A stretch of 64,000 nucleotides of DNA from Rothia santali (lineage in GTDB: Bacteria; Actinomycetota; Actinomycetes; Actinomycetales; Micrococcaceae), in the NCBI RefSeq assembly GCF_024199905.1, contig NZ_JANAFB010000002.1:62001-126000 (forward strand). The letters are read 5' to 3'. The notes beneath the pieces were generated by a model. That model was not told the origin of the DNA and searched no databases. It was given only the letters and a program-made list of their open reading frames with translations. Shown piece by piece: positions 34,139 to 42,499 of the stretch (positions are counted from its first letter, which is position 1; each line of letters begins with the position of its first letter). The translations under genes were made by a program, and so were the position numbers.

Positions 34139-35029
34139 CTACTCGAGGATCTCGACCTCGGAGACGAAGAAGGCGGGCACCGTGGTGCTTCCGCCGATCT
34201 GGGTGCTGTAGGTTTCGCTGCCCAGGACGGTAGCCAGCATCCGCACCTCGTCGTCCGCCACGAGCGGGTCGAACGCCGGGCAGTCGGACTTGCCGTCACC
34301 GCTGTAGGCTCTCGAGTTCTCTCCATAGTCGTAGGAGTTCAGCTGAGGCGCGAACGAGATGTCGAACCGCATCGCGCACGGACCGGTGGCAGAGTCCAGC
34401 TGAGTGATCCGACCGTAGATGACGACGTGCTCTCCCATGTGGTCCTTGGGGGACTTCACGAGCAGCGCGAGCGCGCGCTCGTCGACGTCGGAGAACTCGT
34501 CCGGGCTGACGCTCGCCGCGATCATCGGCGTCGGTGATGGAGAGGCGGAGGGCGTCGGGGAAGCAGAAGGCGTCGGGTGACTCGAGGTCGTGGTGGTCGG
34601 AGCGGGCCTCGTCGCCGAGGCGCTCGGGCTGGGGTTCGTGTCCGTCGCACCGGCCCCCGAACTCGTGGGGCTCCCCCTCCCGGCCACCGCGGAGGCGCCC
34701 ACGAAGGCATTCACGATGAATCCGAACGTCACCACCAGCGACACCAGGGTGAAGATGCCGGCGACCGTGACTCCGGCGATGTTGAAGGGCTTGAACTGGC
34801 CCTTCACGAGGGCGAGCGACGCCAGGATGACGCCCGCGATCCCCGCCCCGACCCCTAGGAAGGGAATCCAGAAGAAGAGCAGCGACGCCCCGCACATGCT
34901 GAGCGCCACGATCCCCAAGGTCTTGGACGTCGTCGGCTTCGACCGGTAGTAGTCCCGGGCGCTGTAGGGGTTCTGTCCAGGGGGAAAGGAGCCGTGCGGA
35001 CCGTCGCCGCCGTGAGGGTTGTACGTCAT
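34139..35029 (-). CDS. DUF4190-like membrane protein with Ser/Thr/Pro linker
   Basis: This 296 aa protein has a Gly/Pro-rich cytoplasmic start, two or three helices (KTLGIVALSMCGASLLFFWIPFLG, GVILASLALVKG, GIFTLVSLVVTFGFIVNAFVG), then an S/T/P-rich stalk of about 60 residues. An extracytoplasmic domain with two cysteines (GPCAMRF, SDCPAFDP) follows, perhaps disulphide-linked. The small four-helix start resembles DUF4190 proteins. It looks surface-exposed. Function unknown. Its GC content is slightly lower than its surroundings. Confidence 0.72.
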   Translation of the reverse strand: MTYNPHGGDGPHGSFPPGQNPYSARDYYRSKPTTSKTLGIVALSMCGASLLFFWIPFLGVGAGIAGVILASLALVKGQFKPFNIAGVTVAGIFTLVSLVVTFGFIVNAFVGASAVAGRGSPTSSGAGATDTNPSPSASATRPAPTTTTSSHPTPSASPTPSASPSPTPMIAASVSPDEFSDVDERALALLVKSPKDHMGEHVVIYGRITQLDSATGPCAMRFDISFAPQLNSYDYGENSRAYSGDGKSDCPAFDPLVADDEVRMLATVLGSETYSTQIGGSTTVPAFFVSEVEILE

Positions 35030-35287
35030 GTTCCCGTCTCATAGGAGATGCGCACGGCGAACTCGCCGAGGATGCGCGTGTGAAAGATGGCCTCCGCGGC
35101 ACCGATCAGGAATGCTTCCGGCGCGCGGGCCACGCATCATCTTAAGTTGCCGGAAGACCACCGGATCGGCCGCGCCACGAGTGCGCTTCGTCCCATCTCG
35201 GAACGGGGCCGGGAGATCCGTACACCGTCGGATGCCTTGACATCACCGGAACACTGGACAAAGGAACCGAGAACGAGGAAGCACCGC

Positions 35288-36025
35288 ATGGCACGCATCA
35301 TGATCACCGGATCCGCCGACGGCCTGGGCCGCGCCGCCGCGGAGTCGCTGCTAGAGGAGGGGCACGACGTCGTCCTCCACGCCCGCAGCGAGGAGCGGCT
35401 CGCGGAGGTGGCCGGCCTGAGGGATCGCGCGGCGGGGGACCTGGCCGGCGACCTCGCGCGCCTCGACGAGGTGTGGGAGCTGGCCGAGCGCGCCTCGGCG
35501 GCGGGGCCCTTCGACACCGTGATCCACAACGCCGGCGTCATCGGCGGCTCGGCGGTGCTGCCGGTCAACGTCGTCGCCCCCTACGTGCTGACGGCCGCGA
35601 TGGAGCACCCCGGCCGGCTGGTGTACCTCAGCAGCAGCATGCACCGGGGCGGGCAGCCGGACCTTGACGGCGTCGACTGGTCGGGCCACTCCGAGACCCG
35701 CTCCTACTCGGACAGCAAGCTCTACGTCACGGCCCTGATGGCCGCGGTGGCCCGGCTCTGGCCGGACGTGCCGACCCACGCCGTCGACCCTGGGTGGGTG
35801 CCGACGAGGATGGGCGGGCCCGGGGCCAGCGACGACCTGGCGCTCGGGCACGTCACGCAGGCGTGGCTCGCGACCACCGAAGACCCGGCGGCCCTGGAGT
35901 CCGGCGGCTACTGGCACCACCTCCGCACCGAGACTCCGCATCCCGCCGTGCGCGACGAGGAGTTCCAGCACGACCTGCTGGACGCCCTGGCCGAGCACAC
36001 CGGCCTGCTGTTCCCCGCGGGCTGA
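35288..36025 (+). CDS. Short-chain dehydrogenase/reductase
   Basis: This 245 aa classical SDR has ITGSADGLGRAAA (TGxxxGxG), HNAGVIGG (NNAG variant), the catalytic serine in LSSSMHRGG, and YSDSKLY (YxxxK). Conserved PGWVPTRMGG follows the active site. It resembles retinol-dehydrogenase/WW-oxidoreductase-like bacterial SDRs. The ATG 35288 has GAGGAA upstream; the frame extends to 35087 without homology. The next gene, a quinone-oxidoreductase-like protein, starts 82 bp on and may be co-transcribed. Confidence 0.85.
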   Translation: MARIMITGSADGLGRAAAESLLEEGHDVVLHARSEERLAEVAGLRDRAAGDLAGDLARLDEVWELAERASAAGPFDTVIHNAGVIGGSAVLPVNVVAPYVLTAAMEHPGRLVYLSSSMHRGGQPDLDGVDWSGHSETRSYSDSKLYVTALMAAVARLWPDVPTHAVDPGWVPTRMGGPGASDDLALGHVTQAWLATTEDPAALESGGYWHHLRTETPHPAVRDEEFQHDLLDALAEHTGLLFPAG

Positions 36026-36107
36026 GGAGACGAAACCCGGCCACCCCGCCGATTCAGCCCCCGGCTGATCCCGGAATGCCGCCCCTCTCGGCGCGGTTGT
36101 GCCGGTC

Positions 36108-37055
36108 ATGAAGCTCATCGGACTGACAGCATTCGGAGGACCCGAGGTCCTCGCCGCCCACGACGTCGCCGAGCCGCACGCCGGCCCCGGCCAGGTGCGC
36201 ATCCGCGTGCGCGCCGCCGCCGTGAGCCCCACCGACACCGGCGTCCGCACCGGCGGCTACGGCGGCCCGGAGCCCACCGAGCCGCTGGCCCCGGGCATGG
36301 ACGCCGCCGGGGTGGTCGACGAGGTCGGGGACCCCGCGGACGGCCTGGACACCTCCGCCTGGAGCGTCGGGGACGAGGTCATGGCCATGGCCCTGCCCTC
36401 GGGCGAGCACGGCGGCGCCTACGTCGAGTACCTGGTCGCCGACGCCGACTCGCTCTCCCGCGTCCCGGAGGGCGTCTCGCTCGAGGAGGCGAGCACGCTG
36501 CCGATGAACGCGCTGACCGCCCTCCAGGCCCTGGACCGGCTGGACCTGCCCGAGGGCGGCGTCTTCGCCGTGACCGGCGCGGCGGGCACCCTGGGGGTCT
36601 ACGCCGTGGCCCTGGCCAAGCTGCGCGGCCTGACCGTGATCGCCGAGGCCGCCGGGAAGGACCGGGAGCGCGTGCTCGCCGCCGGTGCGGACCACGTGGT
36701 GCCGCGCGGGGACGACGTCGCCGAGCGCATCCGCGAGATCGCCCCGGACGGCGTCGACGGCCTGCTGGACGCGGCGGTGCAGAACGACGCCGCCCTCCCG
36801 GCCGTGCGCGCGGGCGGCGGCTTCGCGACCGTGCGCGGCTGGGACGCCCCGGAGGACGCGGACGTGGCGCTGCACAAGATCTTCGTGTTCGACGACTACC
36901 ACCACGGCGGGAAGCTCGACGACGTCGTCGCGGCGGTCGAGTCCGGCCGGCTGGTCCCCGACTACGGCCGGAGCATGCCCGCCGAGCAGGCCCCCGAGGC
37001 CCACCGGCTCCTGGAGGCCGGCGGGCAGCGCGGGCGCATCGTCCTCACCTTCTAG
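36108..37055 (+). CDS. NADP-dependent quinone-oxidoreductase-like protein
   Basis: This 315 aa zinc-free MDR protein has the GroES-like start MKLIGLTAFGGPEVL, then APGMDAAGVVDEVGDP. The Rossmann motif is VTGAAGTLGVYAVALAKLRG (about residues 150-169), followed by ERVLAAGADHVVPRGDDV. The zinc-site cysteines and histidines of alcohol dehydrogenases are absent. A GTG at 36099 is an alternative start. It probably reduces quinones or enones in the cytoplasm. A strong hairpin lies just downstream. Confidence 0.85.
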   Translation: MKLIGLTAFGGPEVLAAHDVAEPHAGPGQVRIRVRAAAVSPTDTGVRTGGYGGPEPTEPLAPGMDAAGVVDEVGDPADGLDTSAWSVGDEVMAMALPSGEHGGAYVEYLVADADSLSRVPEGVSLEEASTLPMNALTALQALDRLDLPEGGVFAVTGAAGTLGVYAVALAKLRGLTVIAEAAGKDRERVLAAGADHVVPRGDDVAERIREIAPDGVDGLLDAAVQNDAALPAVRAGGGFATVRGWDAPEDADVALHKIFVFDDYHHGGKLDDVVAAVESGRLVPDYGRSMPAEQAPEAHRLLEAGGQRGRIVLTF

Positions 37056-37070
37056 CGCGAGCTTGGAGCA

Positions 37071-37117
37071 CGGCGAGGGCAGCGGCCGGCGCACGAGGCC
37101 GGCCGCCGCCCTCGCCG
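37071..37117. terminator. Terminator hairpin between convergent genes
   Basis: CGGCGAGGGC-a-GCGGCCGGC (37071-37090) pairs with GCCGGCCGC-c-GCCCTCGCCG (37098-37117). That is a 19-bp stem with one mismatch and a 7-nt loop, between the oxidoreductase stop (37055) and the permease stop (37147). Confidence 0.75.
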
Positions 37118-37146
37118 CACGCCGCGTCCGAGGCAGCCCGCCGCCC

Positions 37147-38097
37147 TCAGCCCCGCGAGCGCCGCAGCAGCCACACGAAGTACGGCGCCCCGACCAGGGC
37201 GATCATGAGCCCGGCCGGCAGCTGGGACGGCGCGATGAGCGAGCGGCCCAGCAGGTCCGCGACGCACACGAGCAGCCCGCCCAGCAGCATCGCGACCGGG
37301 ATGATCCGCCCGTGCCGCGCGCCGACCAGCGCGCGGGCCAGGTGCGGCGCGATCAGCCCCACGAAGCCCACGACCCCCACCGCGACGACGCTCACGGCCG
37401 CCAGCGCCGCGGCGAGGGCCAGCAGCCCCAGCCGGGTCCGCTCGAGCCGCATGCCGAGGATCCGCGGGGTGTCCTCGTCCACCGCGACCAGGTCGAGGTG
37501 CCGGCTCAGCGCCCACAGCAGCGGCGCCGCCAGGACGAGGGCCGCGGCGACCCACGCGACGTCGGGGAACGTGCGCCCGTAGGTCGTGCCGGAGAGCCAG
37601 GTGAAGATGCGCGGGGTCTGCCACGGGTCGGCGCGCAGCAGCAGGAACGTGCTGAGCGCGCTCAGGGCGTACCCGCAGCCGATGCCGACCAGCACGAACC
37701 GGTCCGGCAGCAGCCCGCCGCGCCAGGCCAGCAGCGCGACGACGCCGAAGGTCGCCAGCCCCGCCGTGAGGGCCGCCGCGATGAGCAGCCCGCGGCCGCC
37801 CCCGGCCACCGAGGTCACCACGGCCACCGCGCCCAGCCCTGCGCCGGCGGTGATGCCCAGCAGGCCGGGCTCGGCGAGCGGGTTGCGCACCGTGCCCTGC
37901 ACGACCGTGCCCGCCAGCCCGAGGGCCGCGCCCGCGAGGATCGCGGCGGCCACGCGCGGGGCGCGCTCGTCCAGCGCCCGGGCCACGAGGTCCGGTGCGC
38001 CGCCCTGGAGCCACGCCGGGAGGTCGCCGGTCCGCAGCCACAGGCTTCCCGCGAGCAGGCCGAGCACGGCCGCCGCGGCCAGCAGGACCCCGCGGCG
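37147..38097 (-). pseudogene. FecCD-type permease, second half of a frameshifted FhuB-like gene
   Basis: This frame encodes a complete second FecCD permease unit of about 310 residues. It runs from GVLLAAAAVLGLLAGSLWLRTGD to the end, with GTVRNPLAEPGLLGITAGAGLG, TFLLLRADPW, VDEDTPRILGMRLE and GFVGLIAPHLARALVGARH, all standard for siderophore permeases. No ATG, GTG or TTG with a ribosome site exists at a sensible place; the only GTG (38067) cuts into helix 1. The preceding permease is in the frame one base away and reads into this region. Restoring one G in the G4 run at 38088-38091 (minus strand) would fuse both halves into a FhuB-like protein of about 690 aa. Either an assembly error or a real mutation. 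Confidence 0.8.
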
Positions 38098-39224
38098 AGG
38101 AGCACCCCGGTGAACCGCCGGCGGGAGCGCGGGCGTCCGGGCCCGGGCGGGCGCCGGACGGGGCCGGCGTCGCGCAGCCGCAGGGCGAGCACCACGATGA
38201 GCACGCCGCCGAGCAGCGCCGTCGGCACGCCCGTGGGGATCGACGCCGCGCCCTCGGCGCCCAGCAGGCCGCGCAGGGCGGCGTCGGCCAGGAGCACCAG
38301 CAGCGCGCCGAGCAGGCCCGAGACGCCCACCAGGAGCAGGTGCCGGCGCAGCGCCCCGACCCGGCCGGCCAGCAGCCGGGCCAGGACCGGGGCGCCCAGG
38401 CCGACGAAGCCGATGGGGCCGGCCAGCGTCACCGCCGTCCCGGTCAGCAGGACCGCGCACAGCACGGCGACGACCCGGGTCGAGCGGATGGGCACGCCCA
38501 GGGAGGAGGCGGCGTCGTCACCCAGGCCCAGCACGTCCAGCCGCCGGGAGAGCAGGAGCGCGACCAGCAGGATCAGGACGACGACGGGCGCGGCCCGCAG
38601 CGAGGCGTCGATGTTCAGCTGCGCGAGCGAGCCGCTGCCCCACGCGTACAGCCCGGTGGTGTTCTCCTTGAAGAGGATGAGCAGCATGCCGGTGCCGGCG
38701 TCCAGCGCCATGGCCATCGCGGAGCCGGCCAGGATGAGGCGGGTGGTGCCGGTCCCGGTCGCCCGGCCCGCGAGCGCCAGGACCACGGCCGCGGCGAGCA
38801 GCCCGCCGACGACCGCGACCAGCCCGGAGGCCCACAGCGGCACCGCGATCCCGAACGCCGCGGCCAGGGTCAGGGCGAAGTAGGCGCCCGCGGTGACCGC
38901 GAGCGTGTCCGGGGAGGCCAGCGCGTTGCGGGTGACGGACTGCAGCAGCGCCCCGGCCGCGCCGAGCGCGAACCCGACGGCGACGCCGGCGAGCAGGCGC
39001 GGCAGGCGCGAGCCCGCGAGCACCTCCCCGACGGGCACGCCGCCGACGTCCTCGCGCGCCCCGCCGAGGTAGCGCAGCAGGTCCCCGACCCCGGCGCCCG
39101 AGGTGCCCTGGGTCAGGTGCCACGCGCCGACCAGCAGGATCGCGGCGAGGATCAGGAGGAGGACGGCCGCGCCGGACAGGCCCGCGCGGACGGCCCCCTG
39201 CCGCTCGCTCACCCGCTGGCTCAC
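37815..39224 (-). CDS. FecCD-type permease, first half of a frameshifted FhuB-like gene
   Basis: This is the membrane subunit of an iron-siderophore ABC importer. As read it is 469 aa, but only the first 370 or so look like protein: AAVLLLILAAILLVGAWH for helix 1, SRLPRLLAGVAVGFALGAAGALLQ, TRNALASPDTLAVTAGAYFA and GFVGLGAPVLARLLAGRVGALRRH. After PGRPRSRRRFTGVLLAAG the frame leaves homology, because the second permease continues in another frame. The GTG start at 39224 overlaps the TAG of the binding-protein gene (TAGTG), so the two are translationally coupled. Fused two-unit permeases are known from E. coli FhuB. Confidence 0.82.
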   Translation of the reverse strand: MSQRVSERQGAVRAGLSGAAVLLLILAAILLVGAWHLTQGTSGAGVGDLLRYLGGAREDVGGVPVGEVLAGSRLPRLLAGVAVGFALGAAGALLQSVTRNALASPDTLAVTAGAYFALTLAAAFGIAVPLWASGLVAVVGGLLAAAVVLALAGRATGTGTTRLILAGSAMAMALDAGTGMLLILFKENTTGLYAWGSGSLAQLNIDASLRAAPVVVLILLVALLLSRRLDVLGLGDDAASSLGVPIRSTRVVAVLCAVLLTGTAVTLAGPIGFVGLGAPVLARLLAGRVGALRRHLLLVGVSGLLGALLVLLADAALRGLLGAEGAASIPTGVPTALLGGVLIVVLALRLRDAGPVRRPPGPGRPRSRRRFTGVLLAAGSCWPRRPCSACSREACGCGPATSRRGSRAAHRTSWPGRWTSAPRAWPPRSSRARPSGWRARSCRARCATRSPSPACWASPPAQGWARWPW

Positions 39225-40276
39225 TACTGGTCGAGCACGTCGACGTAGGCGTCGATCGCCTGCTCGGTGGAGCGCGGCCCGCCGGCGCCCCACACGCGCG
39301 GCGGGAAGGAGTGCGCGCGGCCCTCCTTCACGGCGGGCAGCGAGGTCCAGATCGGGCTCTGCTCGAGGGCCTCGACGTAGCCGCCCGCGCCCTCGTCGTT
39401 GGCGTAGAACAGGTTCGCCTCGCCCACGGCGGTCAGGCCCTCGACGTCGGTCTGGGCCAGCCCGTAGGAGGGGTCCACCCCGCCGTCGCCGTAGGCCTCG
39501 TTGACCTCGTCGGTCCACGCGGAGGTCATGCCGAGCTCCTCGCCGAGGGCGTTGAACAGCGAGCCCTGGCCGTAGGGGCGGACGGTGAGGTTGCCGCCCT
39601 CGAGCCAGCCGTCGAAGAACAGGAACTCCTTGGTCGGCAGGTCGGCGTCCTCGACCTTGCCCTTGGCCTCGGCCAGGTGGTCGTCGAACTCCTTCACGAC
39701 CTCGTCGGCCCGCTCGGAGCGGCCGGTGGCCTCGCCGATCATCTCGAAGACGTCCTTCATGTTGCCGATCGGGTCGGCCGGGTCGGCGCCCTTGGTGACC
39801 AGGACGGGGACGTCGCGCTCCTCGAGCCGCTTCACCATCTCGTCGTCGGCGCTGTAGGCCTCCACGACGATGAGGTCCGGGTCCGCGGCGTAGAGCGTGT
39901 CGAGGTCCGGCTCCTCGCGGTTGCCGATGTCGGTCACGCCCTCGGGCAGCTCCTCGGCGCTGACCCAGGTGCTGTACCCCTCCGCGTCGGAGACGGCCGC
40001 CGGGGTCACGCACAGGGTCAGCGCGTCCTCGACCTGCTGCCACTCCATCACGGCGATGCGCTCGGCGGGCCGGTCCAGCTCGACCTGGCGGCCGACGCCG
40101 TCGGTCAGGGAGACCGGATCGGTCGAGGTCGTGACGTCCTCGGAGCAGCCCTGCGAGGTCGAGGCGGCGGTGTCCTCGCCGGAGTCCTCGACGCTGGTGG
40201 TGCCGCAGCCCGCGACGGTCAGCGCGACCGCGAGGGTGGTCGCGGCGGCGGCCGCGAGGCGGGGGAATCGGGTCAT
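39224..40276 (-). CDS. Iron-siderophore ABC transporter substrate-binding lipoprotein
   Basis: This 350 aa class III periplasmic-type binding protein has a lipoprotein signal (AAAATTLAVALTVAGCG, lipobox VAGC with Cys at about 23) and a Ser/Thr/Glu-rich linker. Two lobes joined by a long helix follow: RIAVMEWQQVEDALTLCV, DPDLIVVEAYSADDEM, GEATGRSERADEVVKEFDDHLAEAK. It would sit on the outer face of the membrane, capture a ferric siderophore and deliver it to the FecCD permeases. AGAAGG precedes ATG 40276. It lies 62 bp after the ATPase gene in the same leftward operon. Confidence 0.9.
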   Translation of the reverse strand: MTRFPRLAAAAATTLAVALTVAGCGTTSVEDSGEDTAASTSQGCSEDVTTSTDPVSLTDGVGRQVELDRPAERIAVMEWQQVEDALTLCVTPAAVSDAEGYSTWVSAEELPEGVTDIGNREEPDLDTLYAADPDLIVVEAYSADDEMVKRLEERDVPVLVTKGADPADPIGNMKDVFEMIGEATGRSERADEVVKEFDDHLAEAKGKVEDADLPTKEFLFFDGWLEGGNLTVRPYGQGSLFNALGEELGMTSAWTDEVNEAYGDGGVDPSYGLAQTDVEGLTAVGEANLFYANDEGAGGYVEALEQSPIWTSLPAVKEGRAHSFPPRVWGAGGPRSTEQAIDAYVDVLDQ

Positions 40277-40338
40277 GGGGGGTTCCTTCTGGTGGGGTGT
40301 TGATTGATGGGGGGAAAAATCAGGGGGTGAAGACGCGG

Positions 40339-41457
40339 TCAGGCACGGGCGGGTGCGGTGCGGCGATCCCGGGCGGAGTGCCGCCCGACGGGGTCGATCC
40401 GCAGGCGCCCCGAGCGCGGGTCCGCCTCGACCTCGACCCGGATGCCGTACACGTGCCCGATGTTCCCGGCGGTGAGGACCTCGGCCGGCGCGCCCGCGGC
40501 GTGGATGCGGCCTGCGTGCAGGAGCAGCAGCTCGTCGGCGACGCGGGCGGCGTGGTCGAGGTCGTGCAGCACCACCCCGACCGCGACGCCGTGGTCCTCC
40601 GCGAGGTCCCGGACCAGGTCCAGCGTCTCGACCTGGTAGCGCAGGTCCAGGTGGTTGGTCGGCTCGTCCAGGAGCACGACGCCGGTCTCCTGCGCCAGGC
40701 ACGCGGCCAGCCAGACCCGCTGCACCTCGCCGCCGGAGAGCTCGCCCGCCGCCCGGTCGGCCATCTCGAGGACGCCGGTCAGCCGCATGGACCGCTCGAC
40801 GACGTCGCGGTCCCGCGCGGAGAGCCCCGCGAACCGCCGGCGGTACGGGTGGCGCCCGAACGAGACGACCTCCCGGACGGTGAGCCCGTCCGGGGCGTTC
40901 CGCGACTGGGCGAAGAGCGTGACCTCGCGGGCGAACTCGCTCGAGGTGAGGGCGGTGGCATCGCGGCGGGGTCCGGTCGTGTCGCGCTGACCGGCCGTGA
41001 CCCGGTGCGAGCCGGGTGCGCCGTGGCGGGGTCTGGGCAGGTCCCGGTGCGAGCCGGGTGCGTCGTGGCGGGGGCTGGGCAGGTCCCGGTGCGAACCGGG
41101 CGTATCGCGCTGGCCGCGCGCGGCGCCGAGCAACACCCGCCCCTCGTCGACGCGGTGCAACCGGGCCAGCGAGCGCAGCAGCGTGGACTTCCCGCTGCCG
41201 TTGGGGCCCACCAGGGCCGTGACCCGCCCGGGACGCAGCTCCAGGCGGACGCCGTCGACGACGGTCGAGCGGCCGTAGCGCAGCACCAGGCCCTCGCCAC
41301 TGAGGGCGGCGTCGGCGGCTCCGGCGGAGGGCTCGACGTCGCGCGCATCGACATGGCGGGGCTCTTCGGCATCGCGGGGCTCCCCATCGCGGGGCACGGA
41401 GTCGCGGGATGCGACATCGCGGGGCGCGGTCTTTTCGGGCACAGACGAGTGGCGCAA
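40339..41457 (-). CDS. Iron-siderophore ABC transporter ATP-binding protein with repeat insertions
   Basis: This is the ATPase of the importer. Walker A is GPNGSGKST, the signature LSGGEVQRVWLA, Walker B GVVLLDEPTNHLDL and the switch His in VVLHDLDHA. Two unusual additions are seen. One is a 50-residue N-terminal segment of RDxxx repeats. The other is an insertion of about 45 residues between the first strands and the Q-loop, built of a 14-aa repeat (DLPRPRHGAPGSHR) encoded by a 42-bp tandem repeat. Family members have a short DGRDV-type turn there. Start uncertain: TTG 41457 or GTG 41442. A DtxR-type box lies 125-160 bp upstream. Confidence 0.88.
   Translation of the reverse strand: MRHSSVPEKTAPRDVASRDSVPRDGEPRDAEEPRHVDARDVEPSAGAADAALSGEGLVLRYGRSTVVDGVRLELRPGRVTALVGPNGSGKSTLLRSLARLHRVDEGRVLLGAARGQRDTPGSHRDLPSPRHDAPGSHRDLPRPRHGAPGSHRVTAGQRDTTGPRRDATALTSSEFAREVTLFAQSRNAPDGLTVREVVSFGRHPYRRRFAGLSARDRDVVERSMRLTGVLEMADRAAGELSGGEVQRVWLAACLAQETGVVLLDEPTNHLDLRYQVETLDLVRDLAEDHGVAVGVVLHDLDHAARVADELLLLHAGRIHAAGAPAEVLTAGNIGHVYGIRVEVEADPRSGRLRIDPVGRHSARDRRTAPARA
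41004..41108. repeat. 42-bp tandem repeat inside the ABC ATPase gene
   Basis: Two full copies (41004-41045, 41046-41087) and half of a third (to about 41108), beginning GGTGCGAGCCGGGTGCG, are nearly identical. Each encodes 14 residues on the minus strand (DLPxPRHxAPGSHR), so copy number can change without frameshift. Confidence 0.85.
41353..41430. repeat. 15-bp minisatellite encoding RDxxx pentapeptides
   Basis: Degenerate units of the form ATCGCGGGGCxCxxx repeat about five times, giving an Arg-Asp-containing pentapeptide repeat (RDVAS, RDSVP, RDGEP, RDAEE) at the N-terminus of the ABC ATPase. Confidence 0.65.
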
Positions 41458-41582
41458 TGCGTCAGGCCCCGATCCGCGGCGAGGTCGGAAGCGCCAGTCT
41501 GGCGGGGTGCGCGGGCCGCGTCGCCGGGTATCGGAACGCGGGCCTGCGCCGAGGGCTCGACGCCGACCCGAGCGCGGCAGGA

Positions 41583-41602
41583 TAGGTTAGGTTTACCTTC
41601 AC
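41583..41602. promoter_or_regulatory. DtxR/IdeR-type iron box
   Basis: TAGGTTAGGTTTACCTTCAC resembles the DtxR/IdeR consensus (TTAGGTTAGSCTAACCTAA), most clearly in TTAGGT-TTA-CCT. It lies upstream of the leftward ABC importer operon, so repression by an iron-bound DtxR-family protein encoded elsewhere is likely. Confidence 0.65.
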
Positions 41603-41671
41603 TCCGTCAGAATAGAGGCGGCTTCCCCTGGCCGCAATCAGGATTTGCCGCCAGGGAATACGCCTTTCCGG

Positions 41672-42499
41672 TCAGGCGGGCGCGCCGAGCCCCTCCAGGT
41701 AGGCCCCGGGGGTGGTCCCCATGACGCGCCGGAAGGCGTCGATGAACGTGCTGGGCTGCGCGTAGCCGAGCAGGTCGGAGGCCTCCCGCACCTCGCACCC
41801 CTCGGCGAGCAGCACCAGGGCGTGGTGGATGCGCAGCGACTGGCGCCACTGGGCGAAGGACAGGCCCGTCGCGGAGCGGAACGCCCGCGCGACCGTGCGG
41901 ACGCTCAGGCCGCGGGACTGCGCCCACTCCTCCAGGGAGCGGCGGTCGGCGGGGTCCGCCAGGAGGGCCTCGGCGACGGCGTCGATCCGAGGGTCGCCCG
42001 GCAGGCGCAGGGCGAGCTGCCGGCCGGAGGGCTGGAGGACGTCGAAGACGACCGCCTCCGAGCGGGCGCGCGCGCCGGCGTCGAGATCCCTCCGGGCCAG
42101 GCGGACCAGCAGCGACTCGAGGACCGGGGTCATCTCGATCGCCATCGGCTCGCCGAAGCCCTCCGGCGTGTGCTCGGGGGCGAAGAAGGCGTCGTAGAGC
42201 CCGGCGCCGGCCGTCAGCCGGCCCGCGTGCACCTGCCCGGCGGGCAGCCACAGCCCGCTCCCCTGCGCCACCGTGTAGACGCGGTCGCCCACCCGGGCCG
42301 TCATGGTCCCGTCGCGGACCCACACCAGCTCGTGCATGGGGTGCGAGTGCGGCTCCCACTCGGTGGGGACGCCCGCCACGTGGGCCTCCGCGTAGATGAC
42401 GAAGGGCGCGGCGGCGGCGTCGGGCAGGGGGAGGGCCCGCACCACCCGCGTCTCCGGCTCCCGGCGCCAGGCGCCCATGCTCGCGGAGTCGGGCGTCAT
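41672..42499 (-). CDS. AraC-family transcriptional regulator
   Basis: This 275 aa protein has a cupin-like sensor (EPHSHPMHELVWVRDGTMTARVGD, residues about 40-63, then GSGLWLPAGQVHAG). The C-terminal double HTH reads SLEEWAQSRGLSVRTVARAFRSATGLSFAQW and REASDLLGYAQPSTFIDAFRRVMGTTPGAY. Its ATG at 42499 overlaps the stop of the C39-like gene (ATGA). It lies directly upstream of the iron importer on the same strand, and AraC proteins often sense siderophores. That link is inference. Confidence 0.87.
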   Translation of the reverse strand: MTPDSASMGAWRREPETRVVRALPLPDAAAAPFVIYAEAHVAGVPTEWEPHSHPMHELVWVRDGTMTARVGDRVYTVAQGSGLWLPAGQVHAGRLTAGAGLYDAFFAPEHTPEGFGEPMAIEMTPVLESLLVRLARRDLDAGARARSEAVVFDVLQPSGRQLALRLPGDPRIDAVAEALLADPADRRSLEEWAQSRGLSVRTVARAFRSATGLSFAQWRQSLRIHHALVLLAEGCEVREASDLLGYAQPSTFIDAFRRVMGTTPGAYLEGLGAPA

